Of a stretch of DNA of 64,000 nucleotides, positions 25,972 to 33,352 are shown piece by piece. The notes beneath the pieces were generated by a model, which had not been told where the DNA came from, did no database searches, and saw only the letters and a program-made list of their open reading frames with translations. How positions within the stretch are numbered: position 1 is the first letter of the stretch; each line of letters starts with the position of its first letter. The translations under genes were made by a program, and so were the position numbers. This DNA is from CAILZL01 sp050181835 (lineage in GTDB: Bacteria > Pseudomonadota > Gammaproteobacteria > Steroidobacterales > Steroidobacteraceae), in contig JBFXCU010000014.1 of assembly GCA_050181835.1 (NCBI GenBank), forward strand, positions 1 to 64,000, in the 5' to 3' direction.

Positions 25972-26031
25972 GCCTAACAACAGCATGCAGCGGACGACGC
26001 TTCGCGCCGCCGCTGATGCTGGGCGTTAGCT
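25972..26031 (+). repeat. attC: attC site of cassette 1 (60 bp)
   Basis: The left end GCCTAAC (25972-25978, RYYYAAC) is the exact reverse complement of the left core GTTAGGC at 25231. The right core is GTTAGCT at 26025-26031. The arms CAGCATgCAGCGG and CCGCTGATGCTG pair with one unpaired G in the left arm, the extrahelical base that directs single-strand recombination. Cassette 1 thus runs 25232-26025. Confidence 0.93.
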
Positions 26032-26053
26032 CTCAGAATCGAAAGTACAATAT

Positions 26054-26854
26054 ATGCTAGAACACAAGAAGAAAATTACGAAAGAAGTTGAAATTCAAAA
26101 TGAAGATTTGAATAACCTAGACTTTTATCAGCATGAACTGGTACGGGTGCATGCTATAGACAAGAAGTTTGTAAATGTCAGCTTTAAGCAGTCTATTATC
26201 AGAGATTGTTATTTTCGTAATTGCATATTTAGAGACTGTGACTTCACCGGTGCTGGCATCACGAATTCTAATTTTCAAGGATCGGATTTCGTAAGGTGCA
26301 CATTCGACTATACAACTTTTTCAGGCACGCATATAAGCACAATACCACTTAAGAGAAATTTACCAAGCAGAGAAAATCTAAAGATGCATTTAGCCAAAAG
26401 CCTACGAATGAACTATGCATCAATTGGTGATTACGAGGGCGTTACTTTTGCTATAGATATTGAAATATCTGCAACAATGGAACATCTAAAAAAAGCAACA
26501 TTTTCCAGAGAGGCATACTATCGTGGCAAAAAAGAGTTTTCTGGCTTTGGCAGAATTGAGCATGGTGCAAAGTATCTATATTATAAATTTTTAAGCTTTT
26601 TATGGGGCAACGGTGAAAAACCGTTAAAAATGTTTATTTCAATACCCATACTTCTTGGTCTTCTATCAGTAATATTTTCATATAGTGTAGATACACCTAT
26701 CATTTTATCAATAAATGAAACAATACATGTTTTCTTTATTGGCGGCCAATCTAACAAGCTCGGGTTTGTATCTTCATCACTTGCTAATATTATGAGATAT
26801 ATTGCGCTCGGGCTTTTTGTTTCTAGTCTCGTGCGACGAATATCGAGGCGATAA
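26054..26854 (+). CDS. Pentapeptide-repeat protein with C-terminal two-helix membrane domain (cassette 2, gene 1)
   Basis: The 266-residue product has pentapeptide-like repeats at about residues 38-90 (FRNCIFRDCDFTGAG, NFQGSDFVRCTFDYTTF). A charged helical linker follows. Two hydrophobic segments lie at about 192-212 and 244-262, separated by a loop of about 30 residues, a layout like two-helix ion channels but without a TVGYG-type filter. The end is strongly basic (RRISRR). The gene is AT-rich compared with the chromosome, typical of cassettes of foreign origin. It is followed after 1 bp by the nucleotidyltransferase gene. A pore-forming effector is one reading; this is inference. Confidence 0.75.
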   Translation: MLEHKKKITKEVEIQNEDLNNLDFYQHELVRVHAIDKKFVNVSFKQSIIRDCYFRNCIFRDCDFTGAGITNSNFQGSDFVRCTFDYTTFSGTHISTIPLKRNLPSRENLKMHLAKSLRMNYASIGDYEGVTFAIDIEISATMEHLKKATFSREAYYRGKKEFSGFGRIEHGAKYLYYKFLSFLWGNGEKPLKMFISIPILLGLLSVIFSYSVDTPIILSINETIHVFFIGGQSNKLGFVSSSLANIMRYIALGLFVSSLVRRISRR

Positions 26855-26855
26855 T

Positions 26856-27473
26856 ATGTGGATATATGTGTTCGGCTCTTTATCGCGTGGTGAAGTAGAC
26901 GCTAATTCAGATATTGATACATTGTGTATTTGTCATCCAAATGAACTAGCTAGCACACCAAACTCAATGCAAACATACACGCTAGATGAGCTTAAAGAAA
27001 TATTTATAAACGGCGACCTTTTCGCGCACCATTTGTACCATGAAAGCAAGCTCATTTACTCATCAGATGGTACCGATGTAATACGAAACCTAAATAGCCC
27101 TTCACCATATACCAATTGGGTTGATGATATAAATTCATTCATTAATATTGCATTTTATGCTATCGAAGAAAACTTACTAAAAGGTCAAACAGTATTTAGA
27201 AAGGGGCTTTTGTATATGTCATTACGCGATATCGCAATGATTTATTCTAATGTAAAGATGAACGTATCAAACTTTTCTAAGTACTCACCTTATCAAATCG
27301 ATATTTCTCTCAATACAAACACAGAAGAATATGAGGCGCTCAGACTTTGCAGAATATCTTCTACTCGAGGAACATATAACGAATTAATACATAAAGAACT
27401 ATCTGAATCCTGTTTTATACATGCGCAAGAATGGGTTAATAAAATATATAACTGGAGCAAGTCAAATGCTTGA
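26856..27473 (+). CDS. Minimal nucleotidyltransferase (cassette 2, gene 2)
   Basis: ATG 26856 has GAGG at 26845-26848 and starts 1 bp after the previous stop. The 205-residue product opens almost at once with the nucleotidyltransferase motif GSLSRGEVDANSDID (Gly7-Ser8, Asp19, Asp21), as in MNT/DNA-polymerase-beta-like enzymes. These transfer nucleotides to proteins or small molecules. The first helix usually seen before GS is missing. The rest is mainly helical and unrecognised; a HEPN-like fold is possible but I see no R-x4-6-H motif. It overlaps the third gene by 8 bp, so the three genes form one translational unit. Confidence 0.75.
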   Translation: MWIYVFGSLSRGEVDANSDIDTLCICHPNELASTPNSMQTYTLDELKEIFINGDLFAHHLYHESKLIYSSDGTDVIRNLNSPSPYTNWVDDINSFINIAFYAIEENLLKGQTVFRKGLLYMSLRDIAMIYSNVKMNVSNFSKYSPYQIDISLNTNTEEYEALRLCRISSTRGTYNELIHKELSESCFIHAQEWVNKIYNWSKSNA

Positions 27474-27753
27474 CACAGTTAAACAGCAATCTGAAGTCAT
27501 TGATATTATTAATGAGCTAACACCAGGCAGGCGCAACCTTACTGGGCTCACTTTATCTTCTATCGCTGACTGGGCAAGAAGAAATAGTGATATCGATGTA
27601 ACAAACCTACAAAACGAGTTAGAAGATATTTCCAAGCAGATAGGTTGCCTCCATGACAAATCTAACCCGCCACGTGAAAAAGGCTGGAGTACGTATGTTG
27701 ATTCTCGTATTTATAAACTTAAGAGCATGGTTGATGATAAGAAAAAGAGCTAA
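27466..27753 (+). CDS. Small helical protein (cassette 2, gene 3)
   Basis: ATG 27466 follows GGAG (27453-27456) and overlaps the end of the nucleotidyltransferase gene by 8 bp. The 95-residue product is mostly helical and charged (TVKQQSEVIDIINELTPG, LQNELEDISKQIG) with a basic C-terminus (KLKSMVDDKKKS). Its stop TAA lies inside the left end of the attC, as often in cassettes. No family is recognised. Size and position fit an accessory or antidote protein for the two upstream products, but nothing proves this. Confidence 0.6.
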   Translation: MLDTVKQQSEVIDIINELTPGRRNLTGLTLSSIADWARRNSDIDVTNLQNELEDISKQIGCLHDKSNPPREKGWSTYVDSRIYKLKSMVDDKKKS

Positions 27754-27831
27754 CAAGTCGTTCGAGTTCGCGCATAAAAATCATGCGCTGGGACTTCCGC
27801 TTCGCTACAGCCCCTCAACTCGGCGTTAAAG
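27748..27831 (+). repeat. attC: attC site of cassette 2 (84 bp)
   Basis: The left end AGCTAAC (27748-27754) is the exact reverse complement of this cassette's left core GTTAGCT (26025-26031). The right core is GTTAAAG at 27825-27831, which departs from GTTRRRY at the last base. The inner arms are less regular than in the first attC, with GCGCATAAAAATCATGCGC as a local hairpin. Cassette 2 runs 26026-27825. Confidence 0.85.
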
Positions 27832-27948
27832 TCTGCTTCCGCACTTCTGAATGACGACTTTGTAAAAGTTTGACCGGCCGGTTAGGGTCATAATTCGGCA
27901 AAGCTTATGCCAGTCTGAATCGGCAATACCTTACCCATGATTACCAGC

Positions 27949-28440
27949 TCAGCGTGAATGCATTCCACCGTCGGGCCAGCGTTGCCCGATTTCAGCGTTT
28001 CGATACCAGCGCATAAGTGCTTCGTGGTTGTCATCATCTGCGGCGGGTGACCAAGGTGCGAAATCTTCTTCCCGGAACGGGGCGTACGGGCCGTGCTTTA
28101 CTTCAAAAATAACACCGCCTGTATCGAGTGAAAGCACCGCATGCCAGCCAGCAATGGGTACTTCATTCACTGAAGTGCTTTCGCCTAAAATTGCGCGGTC
28201 TGTCACCGTGCCAGCACCATCAAAAGTCAAGACGACAAAGCGACCTTTTAAAGCAGTTAGCAACTCCCATGTTTGCAGGTGGCGATGCGGACGTATATAC
28301 GTCTCTGGTTCCATCGCAATGGCCAAACGTTGAATAGGATCTGCTAGCTCAGCATGAATATTGTGGTTCATGCGTTTGCGAGGCGATTGCTGCGCTTCAT
28401 CACTGAGAGACGCAAGCCTGCTTAAACTGAGTTTATTCAT
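27949..28440 (-). CDS. WbuC-family cupin metalloprotein
   Basis: I choose ATG 28440 (MNKLSLSRLASL), giving 163 residues; the open frame continues upstream but that part is not protein-like. The product has a short N-terminal region with SPRKRMNHNIH and a cupin core with EPETYIRPHRHLQTWELLTALKGR, here split as PETYIRPHRHLQ and WELLTALKGR; the histidines and Glu are probable metal ligands. WbuC proteins occur near surface polysaccharide genes; no such genes are nearby. It lies on the strand opposite to the cassettes and just outside the last attC, so I treat it as chromosomal. Confidence 0.75.
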   Translation of the reverse strand: MNKLSLSRLASLSDEAQQSPRKRMNHNIHAELADPIQRLAIAMEPETYIRPHRHLQTWELLTALKGRFVVLTFDGAGTVTDRAILGESTSVNEVPIAGWHAVLSLDTGGVIFEVKHGPYAPFREEDFAPWSPAADDDNHEALMRWYRNAEIGQRWPDGGMHSR

Positions 28441-28526
28441 GATACCGAGCACGCATATAAGTGTGGAGATGAAACGGCTGCTGAGAATAGTTGGGTAGCA
28501 ATCTATATTAGCAGTAGTGTTTCGTT

Positions 28527-28560
28527 GTAAGTTGGACTGAGTCTCGGAAGCCCAACTTAC
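28527..28560. repeat. Palindromic interspersed repeat (TTGGRCT/AGCCCAA type)
   Basis: Arms GTAAGTTGG and CCAACTTAC enclose a 16-base centre that reads ACTGAGTCTCGGAAGC. The half-sites TTGGACT and AGCCCAA recur around a similar spacer at 44436-44460. Repeats of this wording are common between genes in many Proteobacteria. Confidence 0.6.
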
Positions 28561-28698
28561 GTTTGATTGCTTTGGCGATATTGAAGGGCAAGTTTGGGGT
28601 AACGGTGAAGTCAGCAATGGGTCAAAGTTGTCTATTCAAATGACAGGTGCGAAAAAATGGACGCAAAGTTGCAGCAAGACTATGCCCACCTCACTAAT

Positions 28699-30129
28699 TC
28701 ACATAGCCGGAGTCTTGATCTGCGCATAAGCTGCCAGCGCCGCATCGCGGCCGATGGTCGGCTCCACAATGGGCCGGGGGTAATCACGATCCAGCTCAAT
28801 GTCGGCTTTCGATAATTCTATGCTCGATGCCGCCCAAGGTTCACAGATCCAGCGATCTGGTAGCTGCGCAAGCTCCGGAACCCAGTGCCGAATGTAGGCG
28901 AATTCTGGATCAAAGCGCTTGGCTTGCAGTGTTGGGTTGAAGATACGGAAATAAGGTGAGGCATCGGCACCGCAACCTGCGATCCATTGCCAACCTTGCG
29001 TATTGTTGGCGAGGTCTGCATCACACAGGGTATCCCAGAACCAACGCGCGCCTTCCAGCCAGTGAATGCGTAAGTGCTTAGTTAAAAATGAGGCGACCAC
29101 CATACGCACCCGATTGTGCATGTATCCGGTGTGCCATAGCTCACGCATACCCGCATCAACTAACGGAACACCTGTTTGGCCACGCTGCCAAGCTTTAAGC
29201 CCAGCAGCGTTTTTATCCCAGGGAAAATTTTCAAAGCGCGCATCAAGTGGTTTATCGGTGGTATGTGGAAAGTGATAAAGCAGGTGATGGGAAAACTCAC
29301 GCCATCCCAGTTGGCGTACATAACTTTCAGCGTTGACGGGTTGGTTGTTAAGCGCGGCAATGATTTGTCTGGGACTGATCTCACCAAAGTGTAAGTGAGG
29401 TGCCAGTGCAGATGTGCCGTTAGTGTCAGGCCGATCGCGCTGTGTTGCATAGTCCTGCGCGGCGTTGTCGATGAAGGTTTGCAAGCGCGCATGCGCTGCC
29501 GCTTCGCCAGATTGCCAGTGCTCGCGCATGCCCGTCTCCCAGTGAATGCGTGGCAGTAGCTCAAAAGTTGCCAGCGGTAGTGATGTTAGCGTCGGTATCA
29601 CAGCGGGTAGGGCGGCTGGCGTTGCCAAGGGAAGAGGTAGTTGCATCAATCGCTGTAAACAATGTTTCCAGAACGGTGTGAAGACTCGAAATGGTTTATT
29701 CTGTTGATTGCAGACTTGCCACGGTTCAAATAACAGCGCCGCGTTGTGGCTACTAATTGTGATACCTGCCGCTTTCAAGGTGCTCTTTATTGTCGTGTCG
29801 CGGGCTGTGACGGCTGGTTCGTATAGCCGATTCCAGCACACTAGCGTTGCGCCCGTTTCTATAATCAATTGCTGTAGGCATTCCATGCTTGCTCCTTGGC
29901 GAAGAATCAAGCGGCTGCCTAGTGAGGCGATGTTTTTGCTTAGTCTTGCCAGACTATGATGCAGCCACCAGCGGCTTGCTGCTCCGGGTGCCCACGGTGC
30001 TTCTTCATCCGGCGCATGTATAAAGATGGGAATGACCTGTTGTGCCTCAGCGAGTGCATGCAGCAACGCCGGGTTATCAGCCAGACGCAGATCGCGACGC
30101 AACCAGAGCAGGGCAGTGTGATGATTCAT
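28699..30129 (-). CDS. phrB: Deoxyribodipyrimidine photolyase
   Basis: The 476-residue flavoprotein begins LLWLRRDLRLADNPALL, the start of the antenna-binding domain of class I CPD photolyases. The FAD domain carries GVPLVDAGMRELWHTGYMHNR and RMVVASFLTKHLRIHW, and the conserved tryptophans of the electron-transfer chain are in LANNTQGWQWIAG and ASPYFRIFNPTLQ segments. It repairs UV-induced cyclobutane dimers using light. Length agrees with E. coli PhrB (472). It is followed upstream on the same strand by the DUF2189 gene with a short gap. Confidence 0.93.
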   Translation of the reverse strand: MNHHTALLWLRRDLRLADNPALLHALAEAQQVIPIFIHAPDEEAPWAPGAASRWWLHHSLARLSKNIASLGSRLILRQGASMECLQQLIIETGATLVCWNRLYEPAVTARDTTIKSTLKAAGITISSHNAALLFEPWQVCNQQNKPFRVFTPFWKHCLQRLMQLPLPLATPAALPAVIPTLTSLPLATFELLPRIHWETGMREHWQSGEAAAHARLQTFIDNAAQDYATQRDRPDTNGTSALAPHLHFGEISPRQIIAALNNQPVNAESYVRQLGWREFSHHLLYHFPHTTDKPLDARFENFPWDKNAAGLKAWQRGQTGVPLVDAGMRELWHTGYMHNRVRMVVASFLTKHLRIHWLEGARWFWDTLCDADLANNTQGWQWIAGCGADASPYFRIFNPTLQAKRFDPEFAYIRHWVPELAQLPDRWICEPWAASSIELSKADIELDRDYPRPIVEPTIGRDAALAAYAQIKTPAM

Positions 30130-30174
30130 GTTTACAGGACGAAGCGGATCGCATTAGTCGAGGCGCATTCCTCT

Positions 30175-30936
30175 TCACTCCAGTGGCGGCCAGGCCGAGG
30201 CGTCGAGTGTTTCGCGGTAACTATGCCATGCAGAATAAGCCAGCCACGGCATGATCACGATCAGACCGATGAACGCGGTAGCAAAGCCGATCAGGGTCAA
30301 TAACGCGATGATGGTAGCCCACAGTATCATTACTCTCTTGTTACGTAGCACGGCGTTAATGCTCGAAACGCAGGCGGTAATCATGTCGACGTCACGATCA
30401 GCGATCATGGGCAGCGAGAAGACCGTAATGGCAAAGGTCAGGCTGGCGAAAATTGATCCGAACAGTGAGCCAAGCGCGAGAAAATTGAACAATGACTCCC
30501 ATTCCTCTTCCTGTATAGGAAAGAACGCACTGACCATCATCCCCGCGCGTGACCACAGCAGCAGAATGACTAGCAATGCCAACGCGAAAATACCGGCCTG
30601 TCCGACCACTCGCTGTAATAGCGTGAACGAATGACGCAATGTTGGTTCGCGCCTTGATTCCAGTTCGCGGCTGACGCAGTACAGTCCCACCGCTAGTAAG
30701 GGTGCGATGAAGATGAAGCCCGACAACAGGGTTGCCAGTAAAGCGAATCGCCCGAGGTACCATGCGAAAGCAGAGACGGCGATACTAAACAGCATGATGG
30801 TGGCGCCGAACAGTAAGCTGAGTGCCGGAGCACGTTGTAAATCCTGCCAGCCAAGCCGCAACCAACGTCGAGGTGCGCCAGCATCAAGTTGGGTGCAGGG
30901 CACAACAAACGGTCGGTCGGCTTCGGGCATTGCCAT
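30175..30936 (-). CDS. DUF2189 integral membrane protein
   Basis: The 253-residue protein has about six membrane helices, starting with an N-terminal soluble segment that ends RRWLRLGWQDLQRAPALSL. The GWQDL-x-R-x-P opening and the YWLLLP-like ending (IVMPWLAYSAWHSYRETL) are typical of the DUF2189 family, found widely in Proteobacteria, function unknown. It lies between phrB and htpX, all on the minus strand, and may be transcribed with them. No catalytic motifs are visible. Confidence 0.8.
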   Translation of the reverse strand: MAMPEADRPFVVPCTQLDAGAPRRWLRLGWQDLQRAPALSLLFGATIMLFSIAVSAFAWYLGRFALLATLLSGFIFIAPLLAVGLYCVSRELESRREPTLRHSFTLLQRVVGQAGIFALALLVILLLWSRAGMMVSAFFPIQEEEWESLFNFLALGSLFGSIFASLTFAITVFSLPMIADRDVDMITACVSSINAVLRNKRVMILWATIIALLTLIGFATAFIGLIVIMPWLAYSAWHSYRETLDASAWPPLE

Positions 30937-30974
30937 TATTGCGGTTCGACTATTTTCATCTGGGTTCTCGTCTG

Positions 30975-31850
30975 TTACTGCGAGTTGCGCAGTGCCGCGA
31001 TGCGTTCTTCCAGAGGCGGGTGGGTCATAAACAAGCGGCTGATGCCTTTGCCGCCAGAAATGCCAAAGGCGGCCATTTTCTCTGGTAGTGCGGCTTCACT
31101 GTGGCGGTTCATCAGGCGCTCCAGTGCTGCGATCATGTTGGCGCGTCCGGCCAGTTTTGCGCCACCGGCATCGGCGCGGAACTCACGCTGCCGCGAGAAC
31201 CACATAACGATCATGCTGGCGAGAATGCCGAGCACCATTTGACTAATGATGATGCTGGCCATGTAGGCGATGCCGTGACCGCGTTCGTTTTTGAGAATGA
31301 GTCTATCAACTACATAGCCGATTACCCGTGACAGGAAAATCACAAAGGTATTCACCACGCCCTGAATCAAAGTTAGCGTCACCATATCGCCATTGGCAAC
31401 GTGACTGATTTCATGGCCGATCACCGCTTCTGCTTCCGCCTGCGACATGCTGCTCAACAGGCCAGTGCTGACGGCCACTAAGGCGCTATCGCGACGTGCG
31501 CCGGTAGCAAAGGCATTCATGTCGGGCGAGTCGAAGATGCCGACTTCCGGCATGCCGATACCGGCTTGCTCTGCACAGCGCTGTACGGTGTTGACTAACC
31601 AGATTTCGCGCGGCGTGCTGGGTTGCGTGATGACCCGCACACTCATCATGCGTTTGGCTGACCACTTGGAGATCGCCAGCGAAATGAGTGCGCCGCCAAA
31701 GCCGAATATCGCTGAAAAAACCAGCAGGTTATTGATATCCAGTCCACCGGTCGCCGTCTCAATGCGATCCACACCCAACAGGTGCAGCACAATATTCAGC
31801 ACAAAAACGATGGCCAAATTGGTAACGAGGAACAGAGCTACGCGCTTCAT
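30975..31850 (-). CDS. htpX: Membrane protease HtpX
   Basis: The 291-residue inner-membrane zinc protease has two N-terminal helices, the zinc-binding GHEISHVANGDMV motif at about residues 143-155 and two further helices, then the third-ligand region REFRADAGGAKLAG. It degrades damaged membrane proteins together with FtsH and is often CpxR-controlled; I could not confirm a Cpx site. The N-terminus MKRVALFLVTNLAIV matches the family start exactly, supporting the start codon. It is divergent from proA. Confidence 0.95.
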   Translation of the reverse strand: MKRVALFLVTNLAIVFVLNIVLHLLGVDRIETATGGLDINNLLVFSAIFGFGGALISLAISKWSAKRMMSVRVITQPSTPREIWLVNTVQRCAEQAGIGMPEVGIFDSPDMNAFATGARRDSALVAVSTGLLSSMSQAEAEAVIGHEISHVANGDMVTLTLIQGVVNTFVIFLSRVIGYVVDRLILKNERGHGIAYMASIIISQMVLGILASMIVMWFSRQREFRADAGGAKLAGRANMIAALERLMNRHSEAALPEKMAAFGISGGKGISRLFMTHPPLEERIAALRNSQ

Positions 31851-32020
31851 GAGACACCTTAAGTGAGCAAAGTCTGGGCGGTTGAACTACAGCAGCGGTA
31901 AGTATGCGGCTAGATAGTGACAATTCAAGAGCTGGATGGCAGTGTGAAGTTCCGTTGCCGTGATGGAAAAATGGGTGGTAAGCCCTACAATGACCGACAG
32001 CTAACTTCAGGAATTTTCCC

Positions 32021-33328
32021 ATGTCTAATCCTCAGCCTGCTTCGGCATCTGCAGCCAGCACTGCGCTCGCCCAAATCGGCGAGCTAATGGAACCACTTGG
32101 CCGCGCCGCCGTTACAGCGGCACGGGTGCTGGCGCAAACTGATGCGGCGACTAAAAACCGTGCGCTACAAGTAACGGCTACAGCCTTGCGTGCGCACGCA
32201 GCCGAGATTTTAGCTGCCAACGCGCGTGATATGAGTTCGGCGCGTGAACGTGGTTTGAGTGGCGCTTTGCTGGATCGCTTGTTGCTTGACCCGAAGCGGG
32301 TGGAAGGCATGGCTCAGGGTATTGAAGACATTATTCAATTGGCTGATCCCATCGGCACTGTTATCGCTGAGTGGACGCGACCTAATGGCATGCGTATTCA
32401 GCGGGTACGAGTACCGTTGGGCGTGGTAGGCATTATTTTTGAGAGTCGTCCCAATGTTACGGTGGATGCGGGGGCACTGTGTTTGAAATCCGGTAATGCG
32501 GCGATTCTAAGAGCAGGCACTGAAAGCTATCATTCCAGTCGTGCGGTGCATGCCTGTTTGCTGGAAGGCTTACGTGTCGCTGGGCTGCCTGAAGCCGCAG
32601 TGCAAATGGTGCCCACTACCGACCGTGCTGCGGTGGGTTACATGTTGGCAGGTATGGCGGATTACATTGATGTCATCGTGCCACGCGGTGGCAAGAGTTT
32701 GATTCAGCGGGTGCAGCAGGATGCGCGCGTGCCGGTGATTGGCCATCTGGAAGGTAATTGTCATGTGTACGTAGATCGCGATGCCGACGTGAACATGGCC
32801 TGCGAAATCGTCAAGAACGCCAAGCTACGCCGCACGGGTATTTGCGGCTCAGCTGAAACCGTATTGTTTGATCGTCAAGCAAAGATACAGATGCAAGCGG
32901 TGATACGTACCTTGCTGGATGCGGGCTGCGAAGTGCGTGGTGATCAGGCCGTACAGCACGTTGATAGCCGTGTGCACGCTGCCAGCGAACAGGATTGGTA
33001 CACTGAGTATCTGGACTCAATTATCGCTGCCCGGGTGGTGGATGATGTGGATGCAGCAGTAGAGCACATCCGCAGGTATGGTTCAGCACATACCGAAGCC
33101 ATTGTGACCAGCAATACACAAACAGCGGAGCGCTTTTTGAACTCAGTGGATAGTGCAATTGTCCTGCACAATGCTTCCACTCAATTTGCTGATGGCGGTG
33201 AGTTTGGTATGGGTGCCGAGATTGGTATTTCCACCGATAAGTTTCATGCGCGTGGGCCGGTGGGTGTGGAGCAGCTAACCAGTTATAAGTATCTGGTACG
33301 CGGTGTGGGCCAAGTACGAGCGGGTTGA
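32021..33328 (+). CDS. proA: Glutamate-5-semialdehyde dehydrogenase
   Basis: The 435-residue enzyme makes the second step of proline synthesis, reducing gamma-glutamyl phosphate with NADPH. It has the typical RVPLGVVGIIFESRPNV segment, the catalytic cysteine in KLRRTGICGSAETVLF and the C-terminal FADGGEFGMGAEIGISTDK, both split here as RRTGICGSAETVLF and ADGGEFGMGAEIGIS. proB is not adjacent. Start ATG 32021 is supported by length and family N-terminus. The OmpA-family gene follows after 24 bp and may share the message. Confidence 0.94.
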   Translation: MSNPQPASASAASTALAQIGELMEPLGRAAVTAARVLAQTDAATKNRALQVTATALRAHAAEILAANARDMSSARERGLSGALLDRLLLDPKRVEGMAQGIEDIIQLADPIGTVIAEWTRPNGMRIQRVRVPLGVVGIIFESRPNVTVDAGALCLKSGNAAILRAGTESYHSSRAVHACLLEGLRVAGLPEAAVQMVPTTDRAAVGYMLAGMADYIDVIVPRGGKSLIQRVQQDARVPVIGHLEGNCHVYVDRDADVNMACEIVKNAKLRRTGICGSAETVLFDRQAKIQMQAVIRTLLDAGCEVRGDQAVQHVDSRVHAASEQDWYTEYLDSIIAARVVDDVDAAVEHIRRYGSAHTEAIVTSNTQTAERFLNSVDSAIVLHNASTQFADGGEFGMGAEIGISTDKFHARGPVGVEQLTSYKYLVRGVGQVRAG

Positions 33329-33352
33329 CTATCTTTTTGCTATGAGTGGCGA

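Noticed and set aside
28527..28560. Possible third attC (contains GTTGGAC and GCCCAAC)
   Set aside because: The motifs fit GTTRRRY and RYYYAAC but stand in the wrong order and only 27 bp apart, with no internal arms. It fits a dispersed palindrome better.
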